From Dictyophora rubrovolvata (Eukaryota; Basidiomycota; Agaricomycetes; Phallales; Phallaceae), in contig CP114119.1 in assembly GCA_029959195.1 (NCBI GenBank), positions 558,001 to 622,000 of the forward strand: a DNA stretch of 64,000 bases, in the 5' to 3' direction. Positions 1-11,578 of the stretch are shown one piece after another. A model generated the notes under the pieces. The model made no database searches and was not told where the DNA came from. It saw nothing but the letters and a program-made list of their open reading frames with translations. Each line of letters opens with the position of its first letter. Position 1 is the stretch's first letter. The translations under genes and the position numbers were made by a program.

Positions 1-1610
1 TCCCTTGTCATTTATCAATTTTCAACAGTAACATTCTTTAAGGTATTTTATAATGTATCCCAAAGACGGCCTTCGATTGAAGTTATTGGTAGGCACGATA
101 CATCTAGCGCATCTGTTCCCGAATAATCCTCGTTTTCTCTGATCAAGGTTGCGCTTATGTGGTATGCGATCATGAACACATTTTTGGCTACATTCGGGTC
201 CTCAGCAGCTGTCTGATTTCAATAGGATTCTCGATACCGTTCATCAGGCACTAATCACTTATACCCGTAAGTTTTTGTGGATGTAGAATTTTCACCTGAA
301 TAAGGCTTACTGGTTGTGTTAGTCTACTTCTATGTCATTACGGTCAGCAGAACCTCCATAATCTAGCTCAATCGTCCGATCTTGACCTTTATCTTGGACA
401 GAACTACTTTAACCCGCCGAACCTAGATTTTGCCATCTGGAGCCTTACAGTCAGTGAGAGTTTTTGACATCTACTTTCGCTGGGGCTCATATATCCGACT
501 CGAACAGATTCAGTCTATCTTTGAAGTACGCGTTCGACTCATGAATGTACTATCGAGGAAAAACGCCTGACGTCTAACTTCCATTTTTAGTTCATACCAT
601 GCCTTTGCGTACAAAGCTTCTTCTTGATGCGCATCTGGATCTGTGACTAAACTTTCTTTCATTCATATTAACTTGACTGAATCTCAGACAGTGAGTCATG
701 GGAATTGGCTATTTATCATTCTTCCGGTGAGCGAGTCTCCTCTGAGCCTTCAAGGCATGCTATCGACAAGTAATGACCGGGTAAACAGGCACTCTTTATC
801 GTTGCAAAGCTCGGTGCGTAATATGACCTATAACGTTCGATTTATTACATTTTCTGACAAACTTGGGATCGGGTTATTTCTAGTTCTCAGCATAAGTGAG
901 TATTGATTCCGTAGCATAATCCATACGCACTGATATTCTGTCAGTCTGGACGATCAAATGTTCCGCCCTCGAATCGGTTACTCAAGGTCTTGTTCAAGAA
1001 CATAGTATCTCGGCCGGTATCAATGGCGCTGCAGCAGGGGGTGACATCCTCTTAGCCGTCACTATGGTGATTCTTCTGCGCAAATCGCGCACAGGGTTAA
1101 CCACGTCTGATACTATATTGGAAAAGCTTATGGTACGCTCAGCTGCTATATGCAATCGGTCACGAAAGAATTAAAGTATTTTCTATGTAAGATTTACACC
1201 ATCAATACCGGCGTTATAACATCGTTAGCGTCGATTGTGACTCTTATCACAGCTGAAGTCTGGAAACGAGCATTTATCTATGCCATATTTTATTTCTGCA
1301 CGGGAAGACTGTAAGAGATTATTTTTAAACGATCTCGGAAATTCGCTGACTTGGGTACTAATTGTATTATTTGCATAGCTACGTGAACACTATGCTTGCG
1401 TCTTTGAATGCCCGTAACGCCTTAAAGAGTTCCCGTCAGGGTGGAGGACAGGTAGTAGAGATGGGAAATAAATTCAAATTGGCATCCAGCGCGAATAATA
1501 CCGGGACGGAAACCAGTACCACCTTCGCCTTTTCCAGGCAAACCGGAGATGTAAGTATTGTTAACTTTTTTTGCATTTTCATTTATCACCAAGTAACCGG
1601 CCCCCGTTAG
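1..1610 (+). CDS. DUF6534-family membrane protein, 5' end outside window
   Basis: Integral membrane protein of the agaricomycete DUF6534 family; function unknown. The gene is split by many short introns and enters from the left edge. Recognisable pieces in order: YFIMYPKDGLRLK near 40-80, ILDTVHQALITYT near 229-264, NLDFAIWSLTVSE near 421-459, VQSFFLMRIW near 612-640, then a long exon near 962-1131 with DILLAVTMVILLRKSRTGL, the most typical motif. This is followed by INTGVITSLASIVTLIT (about 1200-1250) and the last helix with MLASLNARNALKSS (about 1391-1432). Introns of 50-80 bp separate them, for example from about 1132 (gtacgc) to 1190 (gtaag). The final donor near 1551 is followed almost at once by a stop, so the exact C-terminus is unsure. 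The start lies upstream of the window. The family assignment rests on motif memory and order. The middle portion, about 645-960, is not fully resolved. Confidence 0.72.
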
Positions 1611-1993
1611 AGCACGAAATATGAAACGCAAAATTTAATGCATGACGATCGAAATGAAGCAGTATAGGTCTGAGTCTCGGCCTATCTACTCTTCATCTGT
1701 ATGAAAAAAAAACTTCGCCATGCGATACGTATATCTTCTTGTATGTGTATATTTTGCATCAATATTATTATTGAACCTATGTATATAGATCATATGTTAC
1801 AATGATTCATTATCGAATAGCATCACCTGCTTAGTTTTCACCCTCTGACAACTCCGATAACTTTGTCCACTACCAGGTCAGCGATTTAAAAATAATTGCC
1901 TAGTAAGTAATACATGATGCAATGTCGTCTGCGCATAGACAAGTGGCTAGCGATAAAGACTCTGATCATGAAACTCACGTAGAAACAAATAGC
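1611..1993. other. Convergent intergenic spacer
   Basis: This is an AT-rich spacer between the end of the DUF6534 gene and the end of the hydrolase gene, which converge here. It should hold both 3' UTRs. I see no coding frame, repeat or RNA gene in it. Confidence 0.5.
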
Positions 1994-3304
1994 TCATAGC
2001 TTAGCGATCCAGTCTCCAATTTTTTTAAAAGACGTTGTTCGCTCTGGTTCAAACTGAACCAAACTCTGAAAGTCATGAACGACGTCTGGAACCTCATAAA
2101 GTTCCACCCTGTCCCCCATATCCTCTTTCATACGTGTGTATAGCGTCCTAACCGAGTCCAACCAGGAATCGGCGGTACCGACGACAATTATCGCCTTTGG
2201 AAAGTTGTTGAAATGGACCTTGGGTATATCCAAACAGGCAGGAGAAATGTACCGGTCCGTCCTCGTAGCCATAAGGTTTTCCTTTCCCATACCGACATAC
2301 GCGCGGATAGCGTACCAGGAATCACCTGGGCCTGATGTTGCCGTAGGCACAATATCTGCGGGAACCGGTGGGAGACAGGATGAACCAGGAGTAACGTGCG
2401 AGAGACTGAGGTCGGCCCAGGGACAGTTGAGAATAAGACCGCCGGGCGGAGGGAGCTCCGGGATGTAATTTTCGACTAAATAACGCGCGAGGGCAATGGC
2501 CAAGTTTGCCCCAGCTGAATCTCCTTCGAAGATAATGTTTTCGGGGGTATATCCCATATCATGAACTAGGTAGCTGTAGCCCGCAATGGCGTCGACTAGG
2601 GCTGTAGGAAAGCGATAAGTAGAACGACGCTCCTTGACGTACAACTTTGAGCGTCGATATTCGATAGAGAATAGACGTTTCGTAGAATTGGGAGCATAAT
2701 CGAGAATACCCTGGCGGATGTTGGATAGGGGATCCGATGGATGAGCAGAAAAAGAGACAAAACCGCCACCTAATAGGGAGTATCATGACAGTGGCAAGCA
2801 GAGCAGTAGAATACTATTCACCATGCATGGTATATATTACCTTATCCTGAATGGTTGGGCAGTACTTTTCATCGTATTTGTCGCCTTTCTTCATGAACCA
2901 ATACCCAGGTATCTTGATGTACTCGACACCGTCCTCGTCTGCGCGTTCTCTAATAGATCCTTTGACAAACTCAGGCGTAGGTTTCACCCATACTGCATGT
3001 ACACCTCTTCCTTCCCGGATGGCAAGATGGTCGGGAGAGTCCAAGAGGCCGCCCGTGCTTAGACGATTCGTAATTAGATGGTATGTAAAAAGAAATGTTA
3101 TCGAGTCGCCTACGCATAACTTAGAAGGAAATATCTCCTCAAGCCATAAACGAAGATACAGCGAGACAGAGACCAAGACGGTCTGGGGCGATTCGACTTT
3201 GGAATTGAATAAACAAGCCAATACGGCGCTCGAAAGAGGACAGAAGAAAGAACTTCAAACAGAACGTAGAGAACTTTAACAGGAGGGCGGTGTAGGAGGG
3301 TCAT
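1994..3304 (-). CDS. Alpha/beta hydrolase, HSL / steryl acetyl hydrolase type
   Basis: Serine esterase/lipase of the alpha/beta-hydrolase-3 (hormone-sensitive lipase) family, probably acting on acetylated or lipophilic esters. Three exons. Exon 1 from the ATG at 3302-3304 encodes a hydrophobic N-terminus and RPRPSWSL. A roughly 55 bp intron (donor gtaggc near 3107, acceptor tctaag) leads to exon 2 (TGGLLDSPDHLAI...), and a second intron near 2778-2823 splits the oxyanion motif so that the spliced protein reads MHGGGFVSFSAHPSDP. The nucleophile elbow is GDSAGANLA, the likely acid is in GTADSWLDS and the histidine in DVVHDFQ. A shorter start at 3221 would delete the conserved RP-SW segment, so I prefer 3304. 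All catalytic residues are present and the gene looks intact. The physiological substrate cannot be read from sequence. Confidence 0.85.
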
Positions 3305-3395
3305 GGTCGGGTTCGAATAACGGCGTGGACCGGAAAACTTGAGCTCAGAAATTTGGATGAGAACTCAGTTGGACGCCCCTGTCGTTTCCTGCCTA

Positions 3396-3564
3396 CACGC
3401 CCAACTGAGGGTGCAGGTTATTTTCACCTGATCTAGCAAAACCTGGAATGGGCAAATCACAACAATCCGCTTGATGCCGCTTAATATTTGACGCCGACGA
3501 CTGAATAGAAAACTGAATTGAAGCTAGATCAGGTGAAAATAACCTGTCCCCCCAGTTGGGCGTG
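3396..3564. mobile_element. 169 bp inverted-repeat element (MITE) with TA duplication
   Basis: Short non-coding foldback. The two ends are 42 bp inverted repeats (3396-3437 and 3523-3564) that differ at only three positions. Both outer ends begin CACGCCCAACTG. The element is flanked by TA on each side (3394-3395 and 3565-3566). Size, inverted ends and a TA target duplication fit a non-autonomous Tc1/mariner-type DNA transposon. The central 85 bp is AT-rich and non-coding. It lies in the space between the hydrolase start and the end of the monooxygenase gene. I could not find another full copy in this window; 26815-26850 has a weak partial resemblance. Confidence 0.72.
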
Positions 3565-3868
3565 TAATAGGGCTTTGTGCCTTCTGAGAATATCTGCTGA
3601 TACTGTCTGCCTTTTTCGACCTTGGGTTAGGGTTTTGAAATTGATTCGTCGAAGAGCCAATCCTGGCATGGCGCGGCATCATCATAATGCGCTACCGACA
3701 ACTATCCGGATATCAATATCATTCAATGAAACGAATTATCTAAGAATTCAAATATTTCTTTTGATGTCGACTACAACCACATCGTTTTCGTAGCCGCTGG
3801 ACATTTGTATCGATTGACTATATGCCAGCTAAACTTCTTTTATCACCGTTCTATAGACCAATATTAAT

Positions 3869-5746
3869 TTATTCCGTGAAGTTCCAATCTTTCCATTTTG
3901 GGAAAAGATTGAACCACCAGCAATAAATTTGACTCCAGGGATATACCGATCCATTCCATCCATCTTCCCGAATGTACCACTGACAAAAGGTTCAATAAAA
4001 TAAACAATAAACAGGATGTTGAGAATTAATCACAGATGTACATCCCGAATACCAAACTTTTTCTCGAGAAGCATTTTGTATGTAGGTCGTAAAATCTTTC
4101 TCTGCATCTTCCTTAACTTCAACTACTCTAGCCGTCCCTCGGATAAGGGGTTTCATAACACCCAGTATTAAAGAAATAACACTGACGTTGTTTACGTGGT
4201 TAGTTCATGACTCATTAAGAGAATGAATTTGGACATGTACTTTTCAATCACAAGGATGGTTGATGTGTGCCCGGTGCCAGTGTTCGGACCTTTTACCAGG
4301 AAAAGGTTGGGGAACCCGTGAGCTGCGATTGTGCCGTAAGCTGCTGGTCCTCCCATTTTTTCCCAATGTTCGGTTAACGTCTGTCCTCTTCTTCCCACTA
4401 TAGGAAAGGGGGTACTAGAACTATTCGTAGAATAGCCAGTTGCCATAATAATGAGATCGACGGGACGTTCCCGATCGTTATATAAAATTCCGGTTGGCAA
4501 TAGTTCGACTTCATCGTGCATGGCTAAGTCTATCTTGTGGTTATGTAGACACTCTAGATAGCCTCCGTTGAAGACGGGTCTCTGAACTTGAGAATATAAA
4601 GTAAAAAATTCAGTGGACACAACGGAATAGTACACACCTTACACCCCATCGTATATTTCGGTATCAAGATGTCGTGGTATTTCTTTGGCGCCAAAGTTTT
4701 TATGTATTGCCTGGCCTTCTCTTCCCATCTTTGTCGTGTGCGCATCGCCCCTGCGTTCATAAATGACCCTCGATAAGCTAATTCGGCTACAAGGAATATG
4801 AGGAAACGCAGAGCTTTGCGAGCTAACGGAATATAACGGAGAATCCATTTGACCACTTTGCCATAAGGTAAACCAGTCGGCTTTATGTACCACTGGGGTG
4901 AGCGGATTACGTGCAGTAGACTGGCGACCTTTGGGAGTATTTGTGGTATCAGTTGACTTCCAGACGCTAATATCGAACACACAAGTTTAGTGAAGTTTTT
5001 GTCGAACGAATAAAAGAAACCACATTACATACCACCGTTTCCGAAAACCACAACGTTTTTATTTTCGAGCTCAAGGCTATTATCCCAGTTAGAAGTATGG
5101 ACTACAGGGCCGCCTCTGAAGGTATTTAAGTGGGGAATATCGACTGACTTCGGCGTAGTGAGGTTCCCGTTAGCGATGCATAAAATATTGCATGTATGAT
5201 GGAATATCCGCTGTGAAGCCCGATCTCGTAATGTTACTAGCCATAAAGCCTTTTCTTCGTCCCACCTGGCTCCTTCGCAGTTTGTGTTCAACGTCATTAG
5301 TGGCCATAAATTATGTTTCGTTGCCGTGTCTCGCAAATATTGCTCAAATTCCCGTCCATCTGGTCTAAACTTGGACCATCCGGTGGTGGGAGGGCTGAAT
5401 GAAAACGAATAGAAATCCGCAGGAATATCGCATGCAACACCTTGAAGTCATACATGAACGAAGACGCAACTTTAAATATAAAGCCAATTAAACTCACCTG
5501 GGTACTTCTGAACTTTCCATACTCCTCCAGGACCATCCTCGCTGTATAATTAAAGGGACCTGGCTGAGCGAACAGCGCTTCGTTACACAGCTTTACATAC
5601 CGATCGTATAGGTGGATGTCTCTGAATTTCATCGTCTGCTGTAGACGAATGGTAAGCGCAAGACCCGACAGTCCCGCCCCTATACAAATTACACGGGAAT
5701 GAAGAATCGGCTGCCACAGACTTGATGGCATAGGCTCTGCGACCAT
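3869..5746 (-). CDS. Flavin-containing monooxygenase (FAD/NAD(P)H, Baeyer-Villiger-like)
   Basis: Class B flavoprotein monooxygenase that would use NADPH and O2 to oxygenate ketones or heteroatoms. The N-terminal Rossmann FAD motif is IGAGLSGLA. Splicing out gtatgt..tatacag (near 5540-5600) and gtgagt..ttcaag (near 5440-5495) restores GGVWKVQKYPGVACDIPADFYSFSF, the canonical GG-W-YPG-CD-P-Y-SFS block. The second nucleotide-binding motif VVVFGNG-SGSQL spans an intron near 4983-5030. C-terminal motifs are VDLIIMATGYSTN and, after a further intron, CTSWYIREDGWNGSVYPW; the last exon stops at 3869-3871. The splice joining the exon that ends near 4205 to the next one (VMKPLIRGTARVVEVKED) has no clean GT donor, so either an unusual splice or local damage is present there. 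Otherwise the gene looks complete. Confidence 0.83.
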
Positions 5747-6408
5747 AGGAATAAGTGTCCAAGAGGTCGGAGATAAAATGAGGAGCAGCTACATAAGATC
5801 CGTAGGCATATCAAAGAGCGTACCAATCAAATTGAATCTAGGACCGTTGTGGTGCCCTTAGAACAACCGCTCACTTGAAAAAAAACTTTACGCGTAACCG
5901 CGTAACCAATCAATTAATCACCCTCGACGTCGTGGTCTCAATTGAAAATGGATATCTTTGGATTCATGGTAGTAAGATTTGGATTTGACAGCTGCTGGAT
6001 CTTGTTCTACACCATTACAACACCGATCATGAAAGCACAATATTTGGACTAGGCGCACTTGTTTACGGCAAACGTCGAACGCGTTAGAAGAAAACAAAAG
6101 GAAATTACATAATGCGCGCCTAAACTTGCACCTTACCGCACTCGTTGGGCTACGGAGGGTGAAGTCGCGCTCGGGCTGAGAATTTGTAAGAGAAGCGGAA
6201 GGGGTTGATATCGCGCAAAGCACGATTGTATTCTTATGTGCGATGAAAAAAAGATACGAGGCGTTAAAATAAGATAAACGATCCATCCTTGTTCAAGTAC
6301 CCCGGCTCTCAGATCTGACGGATAGTTTCTGCCAAACGGACGCGAACGCCTTTTTCACCGGATGCATCATGCGGTCAGAGCTCTCACGCTTGTGAGTACA
6401 CGTGTCAG
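5747..6408. other. Spacer upstream of the monooxygenase gene
   Basis: This stretch contains the monooxygenase promoter side and the 3' side of the DUF6535 gene. A minus-strand frame at 5918-6286 is open for 122 codons but shows no domain, no family-like composition and no supporting splice sites. I treat it as chance. Nothing else is supported. Confidence 0.4.
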
Positions 6409-9400
6409 TTATGAAGAATCTGGAGTGAAAAACCTGTGGAATACCTCATTTTCATTTGATTTTCCAGAGCTTGCTTCAAGATCGCGATCACGTACTGGCG
6501 CTATAGTGCCCTTCTGCTCCGAGTCAGACACAATGTTTGAGCGGGTAATACTTATGATTCGTTTGAGATCATCCAGAGATGTATCCAATGCATCCAGGTA
6601 TTTTTGGCATGCTTCATCAGATTCAGAGCTCACCGTGAATTCCAAATCTGGATCTTCAACGTGTTTGTTCTGCTCGGATTGGGCCTCCTTGGACATATCA
6701 GCGTGAAGGTTTTCCAACCTTCGCAGGTCAAGCTTCGATTTCAAGATTGAAAAGAAATGACTCTTATTCAATCTGTCGATAAACGCAAGTAACTTCCATG
6801 CCTGTACCAGCACTGAAGGGTTGAAGAGAATCCAAAACGAAGGAACGGTAGGATCCACAAATTTGAAAAGCTCCATCAGGCTTGAACATATGTATGTCCT
6901 TGTGATCCATTTGTCTTCGAAATGTCCGAGGTTTTTGAGACATAACGAGAAATGTGATACGGCATTGGAATCAGCAGAGAGGAGTGTGAGGAGGCTTGCA
7001 CGGTTTTGTGGTGTAAACAGTAGTATGATTGTGGGGGAAATAAAATCATGCGAGAGATTCTGCGAATGCCATTTATATACGGGGAAAAGGTCGTGGCATC
7101 CCATAGTGGGAAAACGACCAGTAGTGGCAAAGTCCGTGCAAAGGGACCAAATCTTGTTAACACAGGCCACCACAAACTCTCTGGATTTATCCGTCATAGG
7201 CTTATTCCAGAACGTGTCCATGCACATGATATCCTTGTAAAATGAAAGGAACTGTTGTGGTGACATATGTCGGGGCTTGGAGGGCTTGAAATTTGAAAGG
7301 TTGAAAGGAGGACTGGAAGTTCTTAAACAGAAATTCCAAGGACCTTTCCCTTTGTTCCTCCTCGGCAATGATTGGCCGATCAGAGGTAAGGTTACGATAA
7401 AGGGAGACAAGGAGGAGATAGCCCTTTTCAAAAGATCTGGTATCCAAGGAATAGTCAGGCTTGACGCCATCGCAAAAGCAGCCGAAAAGGTACACAAAAA
7501 TCCATTTGTACTGCTCTTCGGTCCCGAAGGATACGATACTCGTGTTGTATGTTGACTTGCCTAAGGGACCAGAACTCCAGTCAAATGGATTTATATGACC
7601 AGATAAAAGTATTTGTGCAGCCAGTGCCTCATCTTTAAGGGCCTCTATCAACAGACAATCCCACACGACTAGTGGAAGCTGGAGATTTTCGTCAGATAAT
7701 GCGTCCTTCAGAACCTGGACATGATTTCCATGCATTATGTCTTCGGAGACTCGGTGATAGTTTTGATATTCTAATTCGTTTAGCTGACTTCCTTCGACAT
7801 CGGAAATAGACTTCAGGAGACGCCAGTGTTCCCAATTGCCTGGACCATGATAGCGTTGGAGGTCCAGACACAGACCATAACATAAATCTGCGAGATTTGC
7901 TTCACTAACTTCCAAAGTGTTCTCGAGCTCAGATCGGAATGGCATGAATTTATAGAAGGGAACTGGATGTGAAAATAAACCGCGAGCGACGATTCGACGG
8001 ACACTTGAATTGGAAGAGATCCTGTACAGCCAAGAAAGTGCTTTAAAATCAATAAATATCCCCTCTTCCCGAATGGCTTCGTCTAAGTTTTTTTCTTTCC
8101 AATTTAAAAACCTTGAGGTACCCTCCGCGAATACAGGCATACCTGGGTCCGAGAAAATGCGACGTATTGGCTTAACCAATGCAAGAAATGCTCTTCTGAC
8201 GTGATCAAAGAGATACTGGATGAAGTCACCGGTTGAACAGAGAATCTTCAATCTGAATAAAGCTTTGAAATGTAAAAATCGAGCAAGGATTAGGCCAAGC
8301 CTACGAATGATTGTCAACAAGAAGTAAAAGATGCTCCCGATGTAAATTGTCAGCGAGGTCGTATACGGGCACTCCGGATATCGGATGGGCAATATCACAG
8401 AAATGAAATACAAAGTATAGGTAGTTCCGGTGATAACGACAATGGCCCAAGCAATCCGAGTATCCAAAGGGAAAAGGAATATGACGCCGATCAAGAAAAT
8501 ACCCAAAGCGAGATGTAGGAGAATCGGAAGGAGATCAATAATGAGAGAAACTTTCCACAGTTCGAGACCTCTGAACCGGAAGTGTCTGACCCTTACTTTT
8601 TCGAGAGCTAATCCAGAAATGGCTGACATATAATAATAAAGCCATTGTTTGGTGAGGACGGCAATCAATGCGGTGGACAAACTGATAGCAAGGCTTGTAA
8701 ACCATAAACCGTTTACTAGAAATGCATTTGTAGAAGGTTGAAAGGGGGATGCAGGGGTTAAATTAGAAATGGGAATTCCAGTTATCGGTGCTCCAGTGAA
8801 ATGCGCCATTTGTACTTGGGCGATTTGAAAAAGTAAGGATGCGGAAACTTGGGTATAATCCTGCTGAAGATTTTGAGAAGCTTGAGAGACGAATGTTGTT
8901 ATAACACCGGAGAATAATCCAGCCTAAACAAAAGTACTAAGTTCGTATTCACGAATTACAAGCAAAAAATACATACGAAAACCAGGAGAACATCTACCGT
9001 CTCCCTCCATCCGTCAACCTTCTCGCGATCATACTTATCAGCTTCATCAAGATAAGTCCACCAAACACGAGCATTACCAGCCAACTCTTCTCCACGTCGA
9101 TCCCGAGGATACTTCTGCTCGTAATCAAAATGATCGTTTGCTATTGGGTGTTGTATTTGATTACCAGTTTTTACAGAACGATATAAGTACTTACAACGGG
9201 TATCCGTCGGTGATAAGCCTTTAGTCAACCCAAAAAGTTTCTTGCGCAATGTCGTTGTGTCGTTTTTAGGATGATCGGATGGAGCGCTGGACATAGCCTC
9301 TAACAAATTGTCTGAATGACGGTATTCTCACCTCCCGAGCAAGGACGCACTCACCGAGAAATTCGCGGAAAAGAACCACTAAAGGCTCTATCAAGGGGTC

Positions 9401-9610
9401 ATTTGCATTTTCGACCTTATCATTATCGTTTGGAGAATCTACTGTCGGGGGCTGAACTACAGAAGGTACACCTCCGGCACAAGCCTGAAGGTATTCGCTA
9501 GAAACTTGTGAAGATTTGCCCGCACTTGGGATTTCGCTACAGTCGCTTGAAGATGTTGTGGCTAAGTCTAATTGTATCTTGCTCTCGATCGTGGAAGCCG
9601 CTTCCAACAT
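6409..9610 (-). CDS. DUF6535 domain multi-pass membrane protein
   Basis: Large agaricomycete-specific membrane protein of unknown function. From ATG 9610 a low-complexity Ser/Pro leader leads through short introns (near 9307-9345, 9145-9195 and 8935-8975) into the DUF6535 signature: ARVWWTYLDEADKYDREK, WRETVDVLLVF, then AGLFSGVITTFVSQASQ. The next exon, 8809 downward, has several hydrophobic helices (NAFLVNGLWFTSLAISLS, LPILLHLALGIFLIGVIFLF, AIVVITGTTYTLYFISVIL). A long soluble C-terminal region follows, ending with HRFFTPDSS at 6409. Near 7200-7350 the reading frame changes. Upstream codes in one frame to 7202 and downstream in another from about 7300. I see only a possible 31 bp intron (gtcacc..tacaag), which would be very short, so a frameshift is an alternative. 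The family call is firm; integrity is unsure. Confidence 0.8.
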
Positions 9611-10801
9611 TGTTGAATACGATGATTTGAAGAAAATGAGCTTATTACAGGTGTGATAACGGTGCGAAATGCTTGTTATCAGCGCTTATTCAAGATTATA
9701 GACGAGCACCGAAACCCTTGCCATGTTTGACATTGACAGGTTGTGGGCGCCGACTCGACAAGAGCATGCATTCTATTGGCACACGAGAAGACGCGGGGAG
9801 TGCAATTATATACCTTAGGCCGAACAAATCAGAATGCATTGCTATGAAATAATTTACTAATCTCAGAAAGCAATGTCAAACGCTACGGGATATCACAAAA
9901 TTTTTTTAAGCATACCCTTGATTTGGAACAGACACGCGATAACTTCTGTTTCTCTTTCAGTGTAGATATTCAGATATGAAATGAAATCACATGTACACTT
10001 TCGAATCCGGCGTAATAGAATTTGATCCTGAATTATTGGACTCAATGGACATTGAAGAATGTCTTTGAGAAGAGCGAGTTGAGTGCGAGCCCGGCGGCGC
10101 TAGAGCGCCTAGCGGACATTGTATTAATTTGTAAGCGCCTTTGCCACGTCTTTCTTTGTCTTTCCGTGCTCTGCTCATGAAGTTGTCGAGCTTACTTTAA
10201 GCATAATCGATAATCCCTCCTTTCTTTCGTTGTTTCGGGTCAGCTGTGACATGGGATTCAATGCAAATGCAAATGGAGGCTGAAATGATTATATTTCTGT
10301 CGGGACTGCGGTTTTAGCTGCCCGCGTTGTACGGACGTGTCCCCTTTACCGTCATCACCAGCTCTGGACATGAATTATTGTGAATTCCCCCAATTTCAAG
10401 CTTGTCAATAGTTACGTTCTCATTTTTTGGCCCCCACCGACACCAATGTCGTAAGAGTAATGCGCATTTTAATTTATTGAGACATGTCGATAAACGGCTA
10501 TTCGTTACGTATAGCACCCCCGCAATAGACATACTAAGACGGTAATCATTAAAGGATTCAGTGGAACTTATGGTAAATCGTCTCGAGTTCGTTCACGCTA
10601 TGGATATATTTTTTCTGACAAGAGAATGAACAGTGTATCTTCATAATGCGTCTGGGTCGTTAATTAGAAAAACCACTGCCGAGGGGTCGTAAATGTACAC
10701 TCAGATATTACCTCGGTGAATACAGCATGTGAGTGACTTGATTTGTGGATGGTCGCCCGGACGATAATACCCATCATAGCCCTTGTGATGGTAACAACGA
10801 C

Positions 10802-10815
10802 ATATATATATATAT
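10802..10815. repeat. TA dinucleotide microsatellite
   Basis: A run of seven AT/TA units in a non-coding stretch. Confidence 0.8.
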
Positions 10816-11492
10816 GCGTGTAATGATGTTTTATTATGTTATCTCCAATTCAAGGTTTCGCCCTTGACGTCACACAGACAGAAGGTAAGAACTATTAGGC
10901 CGACACACACCATTTCATTTCTAAAAGATGGCACTATCACAGCGTAAAAGAACAATTAACTTTAAATTTACCATTTAATACGGGCATTATGCGCGTTCCA
11001 AGGCCATAGAAGATGTAATAGGGGTTGAGGGTGTACATGGACTACAATAATATTCCGTTGGGAGACGGTGCCCTTTACTCCAAGTTCCAATGCATAATAA
11101 GGGCTTTCATCTCCGGTAATTGACGTAAAGTTGATATATTGACCTGATTCCTTTTAACACTGCATTTTAGTTATAATGAAGTAGGCTGCTATATCGCATC
11201 TTCAAACACTAGTCACTTCGACGTAGTCTAGTAAGTCGATCGTTAGTTTATGTATGTGTATTAGAGTTCACAGTGGCTTCCCAGCACCCCGACCGGCGGT
11301 AACCCCGTTTGCAAGCTTCTAAAATGTTCAGGTTTAAGGGACGGTGAATAATAGGGACAATAGGGGTTGTAAAAAGTGATTCGTCTTACAAACCTGGTCC
11401 CACTCAGCCCGTTTCATATTAGGCCAAGCACAGCGAGCGTGCTGCGTAGACCGGTATCCTGTCCGTCGACAAATTACAATGCTTCTGCAGTC

Positions 11493-11500
11493 ATATAAAA
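11493..11500 (+). promoter_or_regulatory. Probable TATA box
   Basis: The sequence atataaaa lies 79-86 bases before the ATG at 11579, a usual distance for fungal genes. It supports transcription of the small gene that follows. Confidence 0.45.
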
Positions 11501-11578
11501 AAGAATGCATTTGATGGCCAATTTCTTTCTTTCAAGATAGTTTCATCTGTCGCTCAATTATCATATCATACTATTATC

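Larger units (their letters stand above)
9611..11578. other. Gene-poor stretch of about 2 kb
   Basis: I see no convincing gene here. Short minus-strand frames at 9987-10178 and 10314-10532 lack any recognisable motif. A short TA microsatellite lies at 10802-10815. The right part holds the promoter of the small gene that starts at 11579. Confidence 0.4.

Noticed and set aside
1422-1631. Minus-strand frame opposite the DUF6534 last exon
   Set aside because: It is antisense to a clearly conserved exon, so a shadow.
5918-6286. 122-codon minus-strand frame as a gene
   Set aside because: No motif, no splice support and biased only by local composition; probably chance.
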